DNA of 64,000 bases, from contig JAMYHX010000201.1 in the NCBI GenBank assembly GCA_025529335.1, positions 1 through 64,000 of the forward strand, given 5' to 3'. The stretch is from Rhizopus sp. PT2906. Lineage: Eukaryota > Mucoromycota > Mucoromycetes > Mucorales > Rhizopodaceae. Positions within the stretch are counted from its first letter, which is position 1, and each line of letters opens with the position of its first letter. Below are positions 50,629 to 61,221 of the stretch, in pieces. Under the pieces are notes generated by a model. It saw only the letters and a program-made list of their open reading frames with translations. It did not search any database and had not been told where the DNA came from. The position numbers were made by a program, and so were the translations under genes.

Positions 50629-50710
50629 GAGCGGCCAAGAAAAACCCCTTTCCGTGCTTTCTTTCTTTCTTTACATCTTTTTTTTTTTTTTTTACTTTTT
50701 TTTTAAAGCC

Positions 50711-51503
50711 ATGGATTATTTTGCTTACAAAAACAAAAAGAGAATAAAGGAATCTCAGTTATTCAATTCATTACCTTCGACGCCTACTATACTTATTCAT
50801 GATACTGGAAAGTCAAGCTTTAGACCCACCTGTATAAGATACTCAGCTTCATTCTTTGATAAAGAACCATCTCAGTCACTACCATCATTATCATCATCAT
50901 TACCATCACCGCCAACAACGCCTCAAGTCCCACTGATACTACCATCATTATCATTACCATCGCCATCTGCATTATTTAAAAGACGATTCAGCAATCCGCC
51001 AAAGAGAGTAAAATCACCTAGACTTCATGTATTGCTCGTAGATGACAACGCTGTTAATTTACAAATACTATCGCGATTACTGAGCACACATATGCCAGAC
51101 GTGTTTGAGCATATAGAGCTAGTAAAGAGTGGAGTAAAGGCATTAGAGTTATTAAGATGTAGACCGTTCGATTTGATTTTGATGGACATTGACATGCCTA
51201 TCCTCAATGGTGTTGAGACAGCACGTCATATACGATCATCCACCGAATTCGATATCCTGCTTCATAATCGTAATATACCCATCGTTGCTGTCACCACGAA
51301 TGATACCAAGGAATGGCGCGAGTTGTATACTAATGCCGGCATGGTAAATATAAATACAATTGAAACTCTCTTCGACATGGGTTACTCATATACTCTTTTA
51401 GAATGGATGCATAGGCAAACCAGTGTCACTTAATGATTTGAAGTCAACCCTGTCCAATGTCTTAGATCTTGATATACCTCAATCACCTTATACACCAGAA
51501 TAA
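50711..51503 (+). CDS. response-regulator receiver protein
   Basis: Two exons: 50711-51343 and 51402-51503, giving 244 aa. The first 95 residues are Ser/Pro-rich and disordered. A receiver domain of a phosphorelay follows: the acidic pair in HVLLVDDNAVNLQIL, the phospho-acceptor Asp in FDLILMDIDMP, the Thr switch in IVAVTTND, and the conserved Lys in GMNGCIGKPVSLNDL, restored by splicing at 51343/51402. No kinase or output domain, so it is a stand-alone receiver like fungal Srr1-type or Ssk1-like regulators that take phosphate from a histidine phosphotransfer protein. Without the splice the frame would lose the Lys and end at 51433. Confidence 0.88.
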
Positions 51504-52639
51504 TCAATGCATACGCATCCTACATACATCACCCCTTATAGACTTGTAAATAACTTGTTTGCTTCTCCTTTTTACTGTTTGAAGATAGTAAATACAATCT
51601 CCCCTTTTTATGTTGTAAATAATAAACAAATGTGTTATTGCTACACGATAATTTTTATTTAAATGAATTGCTTGATGTGTAACTCTTTGAAACGTTTCTT
51701 TATCTCCTTGATGAATGCATGAAGCAACTCTATTTTCTTCTATTTTTTCTATTCTGCAAAAGGAGGGGTTTCAGTTCATTCTATCCATATTTTTTTTATT
51801 TATCATTTAAAGTTTTCGCATTCGTGGAAATAAGAAGACGGAGCCAACCGTGTGGCTTTATTTATCTCACATAGATCGGCTTCGATTGAGATCAAGGAAA
51901 AAAAAAAAAAAAAAAAAAAGACCGCTCTTGCGGCTTTATTATTATTTTGGCTCATGATGATTCTGAAGGGATGTGATTTACTTATTTTGGCCCGTGATAG
52001 ATCATTTGAGAACAACTGATTTATAGAGAAGCTTTCAATTTGATATCATTTTTCGAGATATCCTTATGATAAGCTCTAAATTTCCTTTTCTCCAGTTCTC
52101 CTATTTCAAATTTTGACAATCAAATAATCGCGATAGACAAGGATAATCTTGCATAGGGAGTATTTAGAGTTATGTGTACCTGCATGGTGTCCTGCTTAGA
52201 AACACTATTTTTTTTTTTGCAGAGAATACCCACAGCTCAACTATTTATGCAGCCATACAAGTAAATACGTGAAATGCAGAAAAATCATTGGGCAGTTTCC
52301 CATTGAACAAGAAATGGTGTAGTTTGCATTTAAGAAGGGAAAAGAATTTCCTAAAAAGAATTCCAAACAATCTGAGATATTCAGCATCGGTTTCAGTTCT
52401 TTTTCGATGGTTTGAGTTCATGCAGTCTTTAACCCATTCATCAAATTCCCTTCTTCGAAATAGAAGCTAAAAGAAGAATATTCTCATGATATTACTTTGG
52501 GAATGTTTTACTTTGACTATTGTGCACATTATTAAAATGTGGGTTTATTGCCGTGCTTTCCGCGATTAAATGTGGCTTCAATAAATAGGGTATTTCATAT
52601 GTAAATGAATAGTCATGCTCTCTCTCTCTCTCTCTCATT
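51504..52639. other. intergenic
   Basis: 3' flank of the response regulator, an A run at 51898-51919, then AT-rich DNA; a CT microsatellite at 52616-52637 abuts the 3' end of the next gene. No supported gene. Confidence 0.5.
52616..52637. repeat. (CT)n microsatellite
   Basis: About ten CT units immediately 3' of the RING/TRAF gene stop. Confidence 0.8.
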
Positions 52640-54079
52640 CTAAAGCTTTGTTTCTTGTCTTGGCGTATTGGCTTGAGGATCTAATAAATGTTAGTTATAA
52701 GCCCCTTCTTTTATACCAATACATAACATACCCAGCCAATTGCGCATTCTATCAAGTGAACCCATGGCGCCAGCGTGACCGGACTCATTGTCATTTCCAC
52801 TCACTTTCGATCCACTTCCTGCTGCTGCTGCGGCGGCGGCGGCAGCAGCAGCAGCCGCGGCCGCTGGAGATGTTGCTGTGGCTGATTTGCGGTCCATCAT
52901 GAGATAATGCATCTGCATCCTTAGCCCGTGACAGACGGCTCTTATACTCTGCAGTTCTTCCTGAAGCCGAAATGTTTCCGTCATCAAGGCCATATTTTGT
53001 TTTAGTTCCAGAGAAGCAAGATTAGCCGATAGCGTCTCCAATTCGGTTGTCACTCTTTGATTCTCAACCATCACAGATTCATTACGAGCTTCTTCGGGTA
53101 TCATGTCTAGGTCAGGTGAAAAGTGGCTAGGAAACATTGTGCAAAGTCGATTAAGAACAGAGTCCATGCGCTGCTGCATTTCGTATTGCTGGCATTTGAG
53201 CGATTGATTCTCTTTAGAAAGCCTCAAGATATCCTCTCTCAATGATCTCTCTGTCTGTTGTTGCTGGTGTAGATATCCCTTCAATGCCTCGTATGGACAG
53301 TTGGCGAGATGGTCAGATAAGTCTTGTCTCTCCCCTTTCCAAGAGCATCCAAAGTCACGATAATTGCAGTCTAATCTGTATTGAGGGCATTCGTCAATAT
53401 GAGAAGTGTGTTCAAGTCGAGACCGAGACGTTTTGCAGAAAGTGCATTCTATAATTTCTGCAGGACAAAGATCAAAATGACTCTATATATATATATATAT
53501 ACATATATATGCTCTTTAGTCTCTTCTATGGATCCTTTCTTGTCTGTGTATGTATTTTCTACCTGTAGTTCAAACACCTTTAGTTTCTTTTTACACATGA
53601 AGCATTCGGATGTTCTGAACTGGCACTTTTCCGCATGTGAGCCGAGATCTCTCTTAAGAAACAGCTCTTGGCACTCTTCCAGCTCACAGCAAGTCATCGT
53701 GTACTGACAATCGTTTTTTATGTGAGACTCTATCAGCTGTCTTTGACAGGTGAAATCACAGCCTTCTTGTGTACAGTGCACTAATAGTTCATTCACCATA
53801 TTTGAGATTATTTTGATTGCAGGTTGTAGTTCATGAGATATGACCGCTCTATCGATTGGACACAAGTTTGATGATTCAAGTGCTTGTTGAATGCATTGTA
53901 AACAAAAGGTATGTCTATTTTAGAATAGAATGAGCTTTTGAGGCAGTGTGAATAAAAGTGGTATTGTACCCGCAAGGAGTGGTCACTGGATCAATAAATG
54001 GAGTCTGGCATATACAACAAATGAGGTTTTCATTCACTCTTTCCACATATTTTATGGCTCTCAAGTCAACAATAGACAT
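52640..54079 (-). CDS. RING plus TRAF-type zinc-finger protein with coiled coil
   Basis: Four exons: 54079-53970, 53914-53563, 53482-52732 and 52680-52640, giving 417 aa. It looks like a RING-type ubiquitin ligase of the TRAF-like class. Seen: a RING finger split by the first intron (CCICQTPFIDPVTTPCG / HTFCLQCIQQALESSNLCP), TRAF-type zinc fingers (CTQEGCDFTCQRQLIESHIK, CCELEECQELFLKRDLGSHA, CNYRDFGCSWKGERQDLSDH), a Gln/Leu-rich coiled coil (LREDILRLSKENQSLK, TELETLSANLASLELKQNM), then a run of 16 Ala and a Gly/Ser linker. The MATH domain of animal TRAFs is absent. Start chosen at the ATG just before the RING; no better upstream ATG gives a longer conserved N-terminus. Confidence 0.85.
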
Positions 54080-56259
54080 GTTTAGCAAAGGACCAAAAAA
54101 AAAAAAGGGCAACACTTTTCCCAAAGAGCAAATTGGTGGCCAGCCTGATGAAGCATAAATTGCACGTGATTCGTTGAGCATAAAACTGATGCTTGCAATC
54201 TTTTTTTTCTTTTTTTATAAGAAATGAGTGCAGTAGCTTGTAAAGCTTTGTTTCCCATAGAGATGCATTAATGGTGGAAAGGGGTAATTTAGTACATTAG
54301 ATATTGTAGTTGTCTTTTTTTGGGCCAATAGAATCAATCAGATAACTTCGTTTAAAGAGCTCGTGTCTTGCATCATTGTTTGTTAGCAGAAAAATAGAGA
54401 TCAGCTAAAGCCGAATTTTTAAGGGGGGTAACTTATTCACGGTTAACGCTATTATTTTATCATCTACTAATGAAGACATGTACAAACAGCCTTTTTGTAA
54501 GTAAAAGCAGAATATGATAAGCATCCAAAAGTTACAGTCTTTCCTTGGACGCTTTTGTAATAGTTCAAGTATACTCAATAAAGCAGCTATAGAGTATGAC
54601 CTTCAATAAAAGATGAACCATTGCTATGATTATTGTTTTTGGAAAAACCATGGCCCACCCTTAGTCAGTGCTGTTTCCAAGTTGCTCTTTATGGTTATCT
54701 ATAACCATGCTTTCTCAATTAAGAGAGGGTACACTTGTGTGCAGGACTGGCTAATCAACTTGATAAAAAGCAATTCAAGTTGTACGTTATATAGCTCCTG
54801 ACATTTCTATTCTTTTATGTGGGCGTACTTTTAACAAAAGGAAGATTTCTTCAGACAGGATACTCGTGGGAAAGATTTGAAAAGGATCAGATGTTGAAAG
54901 ATATAACATATTCCACTTTGACTTTGTGCTGATTTGGTTCTCTCTCTGTAGACCTGAGCATGGTAACAGCTATCTATGGTTACTATAACTGGATGTGAGA
55001 GACTTGAAATCAATTGATAAAAATATGAGATATCAATGTAAACAAGATTTGATGAGTATGTAATGCAGTCATAAGTTATCAATAAGACAAAGGTTCTTTT
55101 ATTTTCTGATTTGAACAAGTAGACGAAAAAGTACTCATGTCTTGTTTATAGTTGCAAAGACTGCATTTGTCAAACAAGATAAGGAATCGATAAAGACTAA
55201 AATAGATGGCATTTACTTGAAATAAAGAATAGCATTTTGGCCGTCTTGACGACAAATACTATGTATCGAAATATGATGTTCGCGTAACCAATTATAGATA
55301 TATATGTGGCCTTTAAATTAATGCACCTATCAGAGAGCATTGACGTTGTGTATGCCCCAGCTAATTCAAAAGAGTTGTATGTATTTAAGGGAAAGTATCC
55401 AAGGGATGTATGTCAGGGGAGATATTTAAGCGTCCTAATAATCTTAAATTAGCCGAAAGGACAAGAGGGACTCGAGTGTTCGACCTTGAAAAGCGGTCAA
55501 TTGTATATATTTTCAAAGGGAAGGTCATACACAAAAATGAAGCCACCAGCGGGAATCTTAAACAAAGGAGTGGAACATTAAGAATATACACAAAATCCTT
55601 TTTTTAATAAAGCAACAGTGGCAAGCATGTCTTGTATATCATCGTGAATCACTGTCCCTATTCCTTCTCTTTCTATCCCACCAACCTTTGAGATGTTTTG
55701 GAAAAAAGGGAGATTTATAAGGTGACTGTTTCCTTTAGTCATGGAGAAGGCATATATTTGTATTCAAAAAGATTCCGCTGTTTAGATGAAAGGCATATGT
55801 AGACTAAAGATGTGACTAGCAATGATGTATTTAGCTTATAAGAATAGTTTAAGGACCATTTTACTATAGCCATATATGTATATAGTAAAAAAAATAATAT
55901 AGAATAGTATGTTGATTTTCACTCTATATCATAAGCCACTGAAGTTGAATATAAAAAATACTTTTATAGCTTATAAGGCCACACATTTATCAATATGAAT
56001 AACAACTTTAAGTCTAGTTCTCCTTCTATACATCTTTAATATATAAACAGAATGCATACAGATGTATGTACACGACTGTATATGTATGCATATTTATATG
56101 TGATGAACGTAACACTTTAAGTAAATGACTGCCACAAGAATTTGAGATGCCGACCTATTTTTTTTTTTTCACTAGAGACGACAAATAGCCTTGCAGGCAG
56201 TCTATTATTTTTCTCCCTTTTTTCTCTCTTATACAAGTTTAATACTTTTTATTACTAAA
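54080..56259. other. gene-free stretch
   Basis: About 2.2 kb with short frames only, none with a recognisable domain. The last part, T-rich, is the promoter region of the HMG gene. Confidence 0.45.
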
Positions 56260-56814
56260 ATGGCCAAGGAAAAGGTTACCAAGAAGACCAGTAAGTTATC
56301 TTTAACACAATTAATCCATTCATCAAACCCTCCTTACTTTATCCAAAGAAAGTGGGAAAAGAGAGAGAGAAGAAGGGCGATGTGGGCATAAGAAAAAGCG
56401 TGTCACTAATAATTTTTTCCCCTCTATCATCATCCATTAGCCAAGAAGATGTCCCCATATAACAACTTCATGAAGGTATGTTTGAATATATATAAATGGT
56501 ATCATTGAAGGATCAATGGACTTATTTCGTTTAGACCGAACTTGCCAAGGTCAAGAAGGAAAATCCTGATATTGCTCACAAGGACGTAAGTTGCAAAAAA
56601 CAAAAGAATTTAATGACGTTGCGTACGCGTATCTTATATTTTTTTTTTACTTATCAATTATATGTTATAGGCTTTCAAGAAGGCTGTTAGTATTTGTTTT
56701 TCACTGAGATTAAAATGATACTAAATACAATGAATATAGGCTGAAAACTGGAAGAACGCTAAAGAAAACCCCAAGAACAAGAAGGATGATAAGGAAACTG
56801 CCGCTGCTAAATAA
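56260..56814 (+). CDS. small YABBY-like HMG-domain protein
   Basis: Five exons: 56260-56290, 56441-56475, 56535-56585, 56671-56685 and 56740-56814, giving 68 aa. The protein is almost only one HMG-box-like domain of the YABBY type (MSPYNNFMKTELAKVKKEN, PDIAHKDAFKKAAENWKNA), flanked by Lys-rich ends. In plants this fold is part of YABBY factors; in fungi such small proteins are presumed DNA-binding or chromatin proteins. Exon 4 is a 15-nt micro-exon (AFKKA). Lys-rich start (MAKEKVTKKTKK) suggests nuclear localisation. Confidence 0.82.
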
Positions 56815-57662
56815 GTCAATAAATACTATTCCCTTTTTTTTCTCTACTTGTTAATTTGTCATCAAAAAAATTGTCAGCGTTATGAGGTTTATTATTATTA
56901 TTATTATTAGATCAATAACAAACAGTTTAGCTTTTTTTTTTTATACTTGATTTCCCTTCTCCTTAATGAAAGCTTGTTATGTTTACTCTTGTATCTCTCT
57001 AAAAAAATAACATGATGACTACTAAAGCTTTTTTTTTTTAAAAAAAAAAGCATTTACAATATATATATATATAAATGATGCATGATGCCTTTTATGATTT
57101 GTCTCTGTAGCTAATGTATACATCTATGTGTGTGTGTGTGATATTCTGGACCAAAAGTCAATAGTACCTGACATATATATTGGTGTGACCTATTCACATT
57201 AAAGCGCGCACGCGCACAAATTACTCGTAGTGTCTTTATTTATTGTATGTAAAGGTTATTATGTGATAAATGCTTTATTTATTGATAAAAAGGCGGTCTG
57301 TTTGTATTTTGTGTTTGCTTGAGATGATTAAACGCAGACGCACGAAAGAATGTACACACTAGTGATGTCTTCTTTTCTATCCGCCGTAGCTTTTCAATAA
57401 TATTTATTAATTCTTCATCGTTCATTTGAGAAGCACACGCTTTCAGCTAAATGATGTTATTAAAACATAAGATTTCTTGGTTCTTTTTGTGTACTTTATT
57501 TATATTCTCAACAAGGTTTTCTGCTTCATTCAATATAGCATCTTCATATGTTCGCATCTCTTTTTCTAAAAAGAAAGAGAGAGTAAGAAAACAAAAGCAA
57601 TGCAAAAATCAATGAATAGATCATGACTGTGACTGCTCAGTCTTTCTTTCTTTTTCCTCTAT
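56815..57662. other. intergenic with simple repeats
   Basis: ATT run (about 56889-56908), T-run/A-run palindrome at 57027-57050, AT run at 57060-57073, TG run at 57128-57141. No supported gene. Confidence 0.5.
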
Positions 57663-58234
57663 ATGTCTTCTATAGCAGCAGCAGCAGCAGCAGCAGCAAC
57701 GACAACTGCTGTAACAGAGCCACTAACTATGTTTATCGTAGTTAGAAAGGATCTGGCAAAAGTATGAAATACACTAATGTATATTGTACATGACTAATCT
57801 TTACATTAGAAACTTCAATGGCCCACTGGCAGGTAAATAGGAACACAGCTACAAAACCAAAACTCGAGTTTATTTAAAACAAACCTAGCGTAATGACTCA
57901 AGCTTGCCATGCAGCAACAGCCATTCTTCACATAACACGGGAGGATAAGAATACCCAAGAATACCTTGCTGATTTAGACAATATGCATAAAGTCGTATTA
58001 GAAGTAATTAAAGTTCAATTATTTTTAGTCTCTCTCTATACTAATTTAATATAGACAAAGAATGAAGGCAGTTTAGATAAGCTTGCGGACGTCCTTTCAC
58101 AACATCAGATACCATACAAAAGATGGATAGAACAACCCGAGAATATCCCGACTGCATTGGCAACAGCTCCTCTTCGTGGCAGGTCTCCTGAAGTGCAAGA
58201 AGCCTTTAAGAAATTTTGCTCTCTATACAGATAA
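57663..58234 (+). CDS. PTRHD1: peptidyl-tRNA hydrolase PTRHD1-like
   Basis: Four exons: 57663-57761, 57810-57832, 57889-58003 and 58055-58234, giving 138 aa. It belongs to the PTH2 fold; PTRHD1 proteins are putative peptidyl-tRNA hydrolases. Seen: MFIVVRKDLAK (first strand), SVMTQACHAATAILH (the conserved QACHAA helix), LDNMHKVVLE, LSQHQIPYKRWIEQPENIPT and the C-terminal EAFKKFCSLYR. The N-terminus has eight Ala encoded by a GCA repeat, probably length-variable. Exon 2 is only 23 nt. Its stop is 60 bp before the TRM1 start. Confidence 0.88.
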
Positions 58235-58294
58235 TGCATTTGCCCTGTATCTGTGGCTTGTTTGTGTATTTATTTTTTCCAACAATAAAATTAC

Positions 58295-60098
58295 ATGTTG
58301 ACAGCAAAAAGTCTCGCCTTCCGTTTGAGAAACCGCTGTTTTTATAGAACCATGTCAACGCAAGAGATTGATATATCACAATTCAATACAGTAACAGAAG
58401 GAAAAGCAACGATTCTTTTCCCAAAGAATAATGAAGTGTTTTATAATCCTGTTCAACAATTCAATCGTGACATGTCTATTGCTGCCATTCGTACATGGAG
58501 TGAAATCTATAATAATGAAAAAGCAGCACGTATAGAAAAGAAGTTGGCTAGAAATAAAGGTAAAATAAAGAACAAGATGATATAGATATATCAGGTTTAA
58601 AATATGATACATAGATGAAAAGTCAAGAATGGCTCTTGAAAACGTAAGTCATGGAACAAACAAAAAAATAAACATATCAACTTATCCATTTTAGACACTG
58701 GAAAAGATCAAGAATTCAAATAATTTCACCATCCTTGAGGCATTGGGTGCTAGTGGCTTAAGATCTATTCGTTATGCCAAGGAGATCCCTAAATTGAAGC
58801 AGGTAGTATGTAATGATATCGAGCTTGATGCTGTTGAATCTATCAAACGTAACATGCAATACAACGGTCTGACTGAAGAGTTGGTAAAGCCTAATCATGG
58901 TGATGCCATGCGTGTGATGTATGAGAAAGTTGGAACGGATGAAAAGTTTGATGTTGTCGATCTGGATCCTTATGGAAGTGCGGCGCCTTTTGTTGATGGT
59001 GCAGTCCAGGCAGTTGCTGACGGTGGTCTGCTATGTGTGACATGTACTGACTTGGCTATCTTGACTGGATCAATGCATCCTGAAACATGGCAAGTATATC
59101 AATAACGGAAACGGTCGGAAAGGATTAACGGATCTGTAGTTATGGTAAATATGGAGGTATGCCTCTCAAGGGTATGTTTGCCCATGAAATGGCACTTCGT
59201 TTAGTCTTACAAATGCTGCAAACATCGGCGGGTCGATACAAACGTCATATTGTCCCTCTAGTCTCTTGTAGTATTGATTTCTACTTGCGTGTCTTTGTTC
59301 GTGTATTCACATCACCCCAAGAAGTCAAAAAGGCCGCTAGCAACATGGCAATCATTTATGAATGCACAGGCTGCCACGCATTCTCAGTGCAGCCTTTGGG
59401 CAAGATTAGTGTGAAAGATAACGGCTCAGAGAAACATACACCAGGTACAGGTCCCGTCGTGAATGGCTCATGTGAACACTGTGGCTATAGACATCACGTA
59501 AGAACGCACTTGTAGAAATTAAAATAATGTACCAATATGTTTTGAATAGATCGGTGGCCCTACTTGGGGTACAAATATCCATAATGCAGAGTTTGTAGAA
59601 AAGATGTTGCAACACGTCAAAGAGAACGAGTCAGAATATGGTACGAGTGCACGTATGAAAGGCATGCTGACTGTCATCAAGGAGGAAGTGAATACACCTT
59701 TTTACTGGACCTTGGCATCCCTCTGTGGTGCTCTTCACTGTAACAGCATTCCAATGATCGATCTTTACTCTGCCATATTGAATGCTGGATACAACGTATC
59801 TTCGTCACACTGTGCGAAGCAATCTGTCAAGACCGACGCACCTGCATCTGTCATGTGGGATATAATGAGGGCTTGGGTCAAGAAACATCCTGTGGTCATG
59901 AAGAATATTGCCGAGAACTCACCTGCTCGAACGATTCTTGGCAAGGAACCCAGTATCGAAGTCAACTTTACAAAACATCCTAAAGCTGTATCTCAATCTA
60001 AATCTGAAGGTTTGGTTCGTTATCAAGTTAATCCTACACCAAACTGGGGTCCCAAGGCAAGAGCAGGACAAAAGAGAAAGACAGAAGAATTGTCTTAG
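58295..60098 (+). CDS. TRM1: tRNA (guanine26-N2)-dimethyltransferase TRM1
   Basis: Five exons: 58295-58559, 58615-58643, 58695-59089, 59140-59497 and 59550-60098, giving 531 aa. TRM1 makes m2,2G26 in cytosolic and mitochondrial tRNAs. Seen: AdoMet-binding FTILEALGASGLRSIRYAKE, catalytic DVVDLDPYGSAAPFVDGAVQ, the MHPETCYGKYGGMPLKG block, and zinc-binding Cys pairs (YECTGCHAF, GSCEHCGYRHH). The intron after exon 3 has a GC donor (ATG/GCAAGT); using it restores the conserved Cys-Tyr of HPETCY, while a GT donor 5 bp later breaks the frame. The first ATG adds a basic, acid-free leader (MLTAKSLAFRLRNRCFYRT) before a second ATG (MSTQEIDIS), as in the dual-localised yeast enzyme. Confidence 0.93.
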
Positions 60099-60214
60099 AT
60101 AAATGCTTTGTATGCTTATAAATAAAAGAAAGAAAAAAATACCTATCATCTCTTTATAAGTTTATCTTTGAATCTTTATGTAACTTTCTGTCTCAGAAAG
60201 GGGTCATACACATA

Positions 60215-60253
<39 letters not shown>

Positions 60254-60500
60254 TATCCAGACAGAGATGAAGAATAGTAGCTTATAAATATGAATGAGTA
60301 ACATGTTATCAACAAGGCTGTATCATAATGTCATTCATTGTATGACTTCATATACTTTGAATATAATATAGAAATAAAGGGAAAAAGGTGATATCTTTTT
60401 TAGGCAATGACCAACCTTTCTCTTTTTGTAAACTCGCCCTACTCTCTTTTATTTTTTTTTTTTTCTTTCAGTTTCTTTTACTCTTTAGGTTAAATAAAAC
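60099..60500. other. intergenic with a 35-base T tract
   Basis: Contains an uninterrupted T run at 60218-60252. The T-rich stretch just before 60500 is the SNX3 promoter region. Confidence 0.6.
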
Positions 60501-61146
60501 ATGTCAACAGGTCATCATAAATTTCAGTCATTTCAAACAATGACGGGTGCGAGCACAAGAGACCAAACTGTTGAAGAACGTTATGGTATTCCTGAGAACT
60601 TTTTGGAAATTGAAGTCAAGAATCCTCAAACACATGGTAATGAAATGAATATGTGTATGAAAAAGGTTGTAGAATAATAACAATAACTTTCAAGGCTTTG
60701 GACGTAAAATGTATACTGATTATGAAATTATCTGCAGAGTAAGTTTCAGAGAGAGAGAGAAAGAGAGAGAGTAACAAGGCATATATGCTAACCTTTTTCT
60801 TATAGACCAATATTCCTGCCTTTAAATTAAAACAATCTGCAGTCCGTAGAAGATATAGTGATTTTGAATGGTTTCGGGATGTATTAGAACGTGAATCTAC
60901 TAGAGTGAACATCCCTCCTTTACCAGGAAAGGTTTTTACGAATAGATTTTCGGATGAAGTGATTGAACAGCGTAGAGAAGGACTAGAAAGATTTTTACAA
61001 ATGTAAGTGGGTAGTTCATTGTTTAAATATCAATTGATCTGACGTTATGAAGTGTTGCTGGACACCCTTTATTACAGACTGGCAGTAAAGTCCTTGCTGC
61101 CTTTATTCAAGATCCAAACTTTTCTCGTGATAGCTACAACTATTAA
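60501..61146 (+). CDS. SNX3: sorting nexin SNX3/Grd19-like
   Basis: Four exons: 60501-60636, 60695-60738, 60806-61002 and 61053-61146, giving 156 aa (human SNX3 162). A single PX domain that binds PI3P on endosomes and serves retromer-dependent recycling. Seen: FLEIEVKNPQTHG, MYTDYEIICRTNIPAF, the PI3P-binding VRRRYSDFEWFRDVLE, the polyproline loop IPPLPGK, and RREGLERFLQIVAGHPLLQ. No BAR domain, as in SNX3. It converges with the Fanzor-like gene across 75 bp. Confidence 0.93.
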
Positions 61147-61221
61147 ACTTGTAGCATTTATTACCCTTTACTCTTTTCCCCCTTTCCTCTTTCTTTTTAA
61201 GTTGACATTGACATGTTAAAA

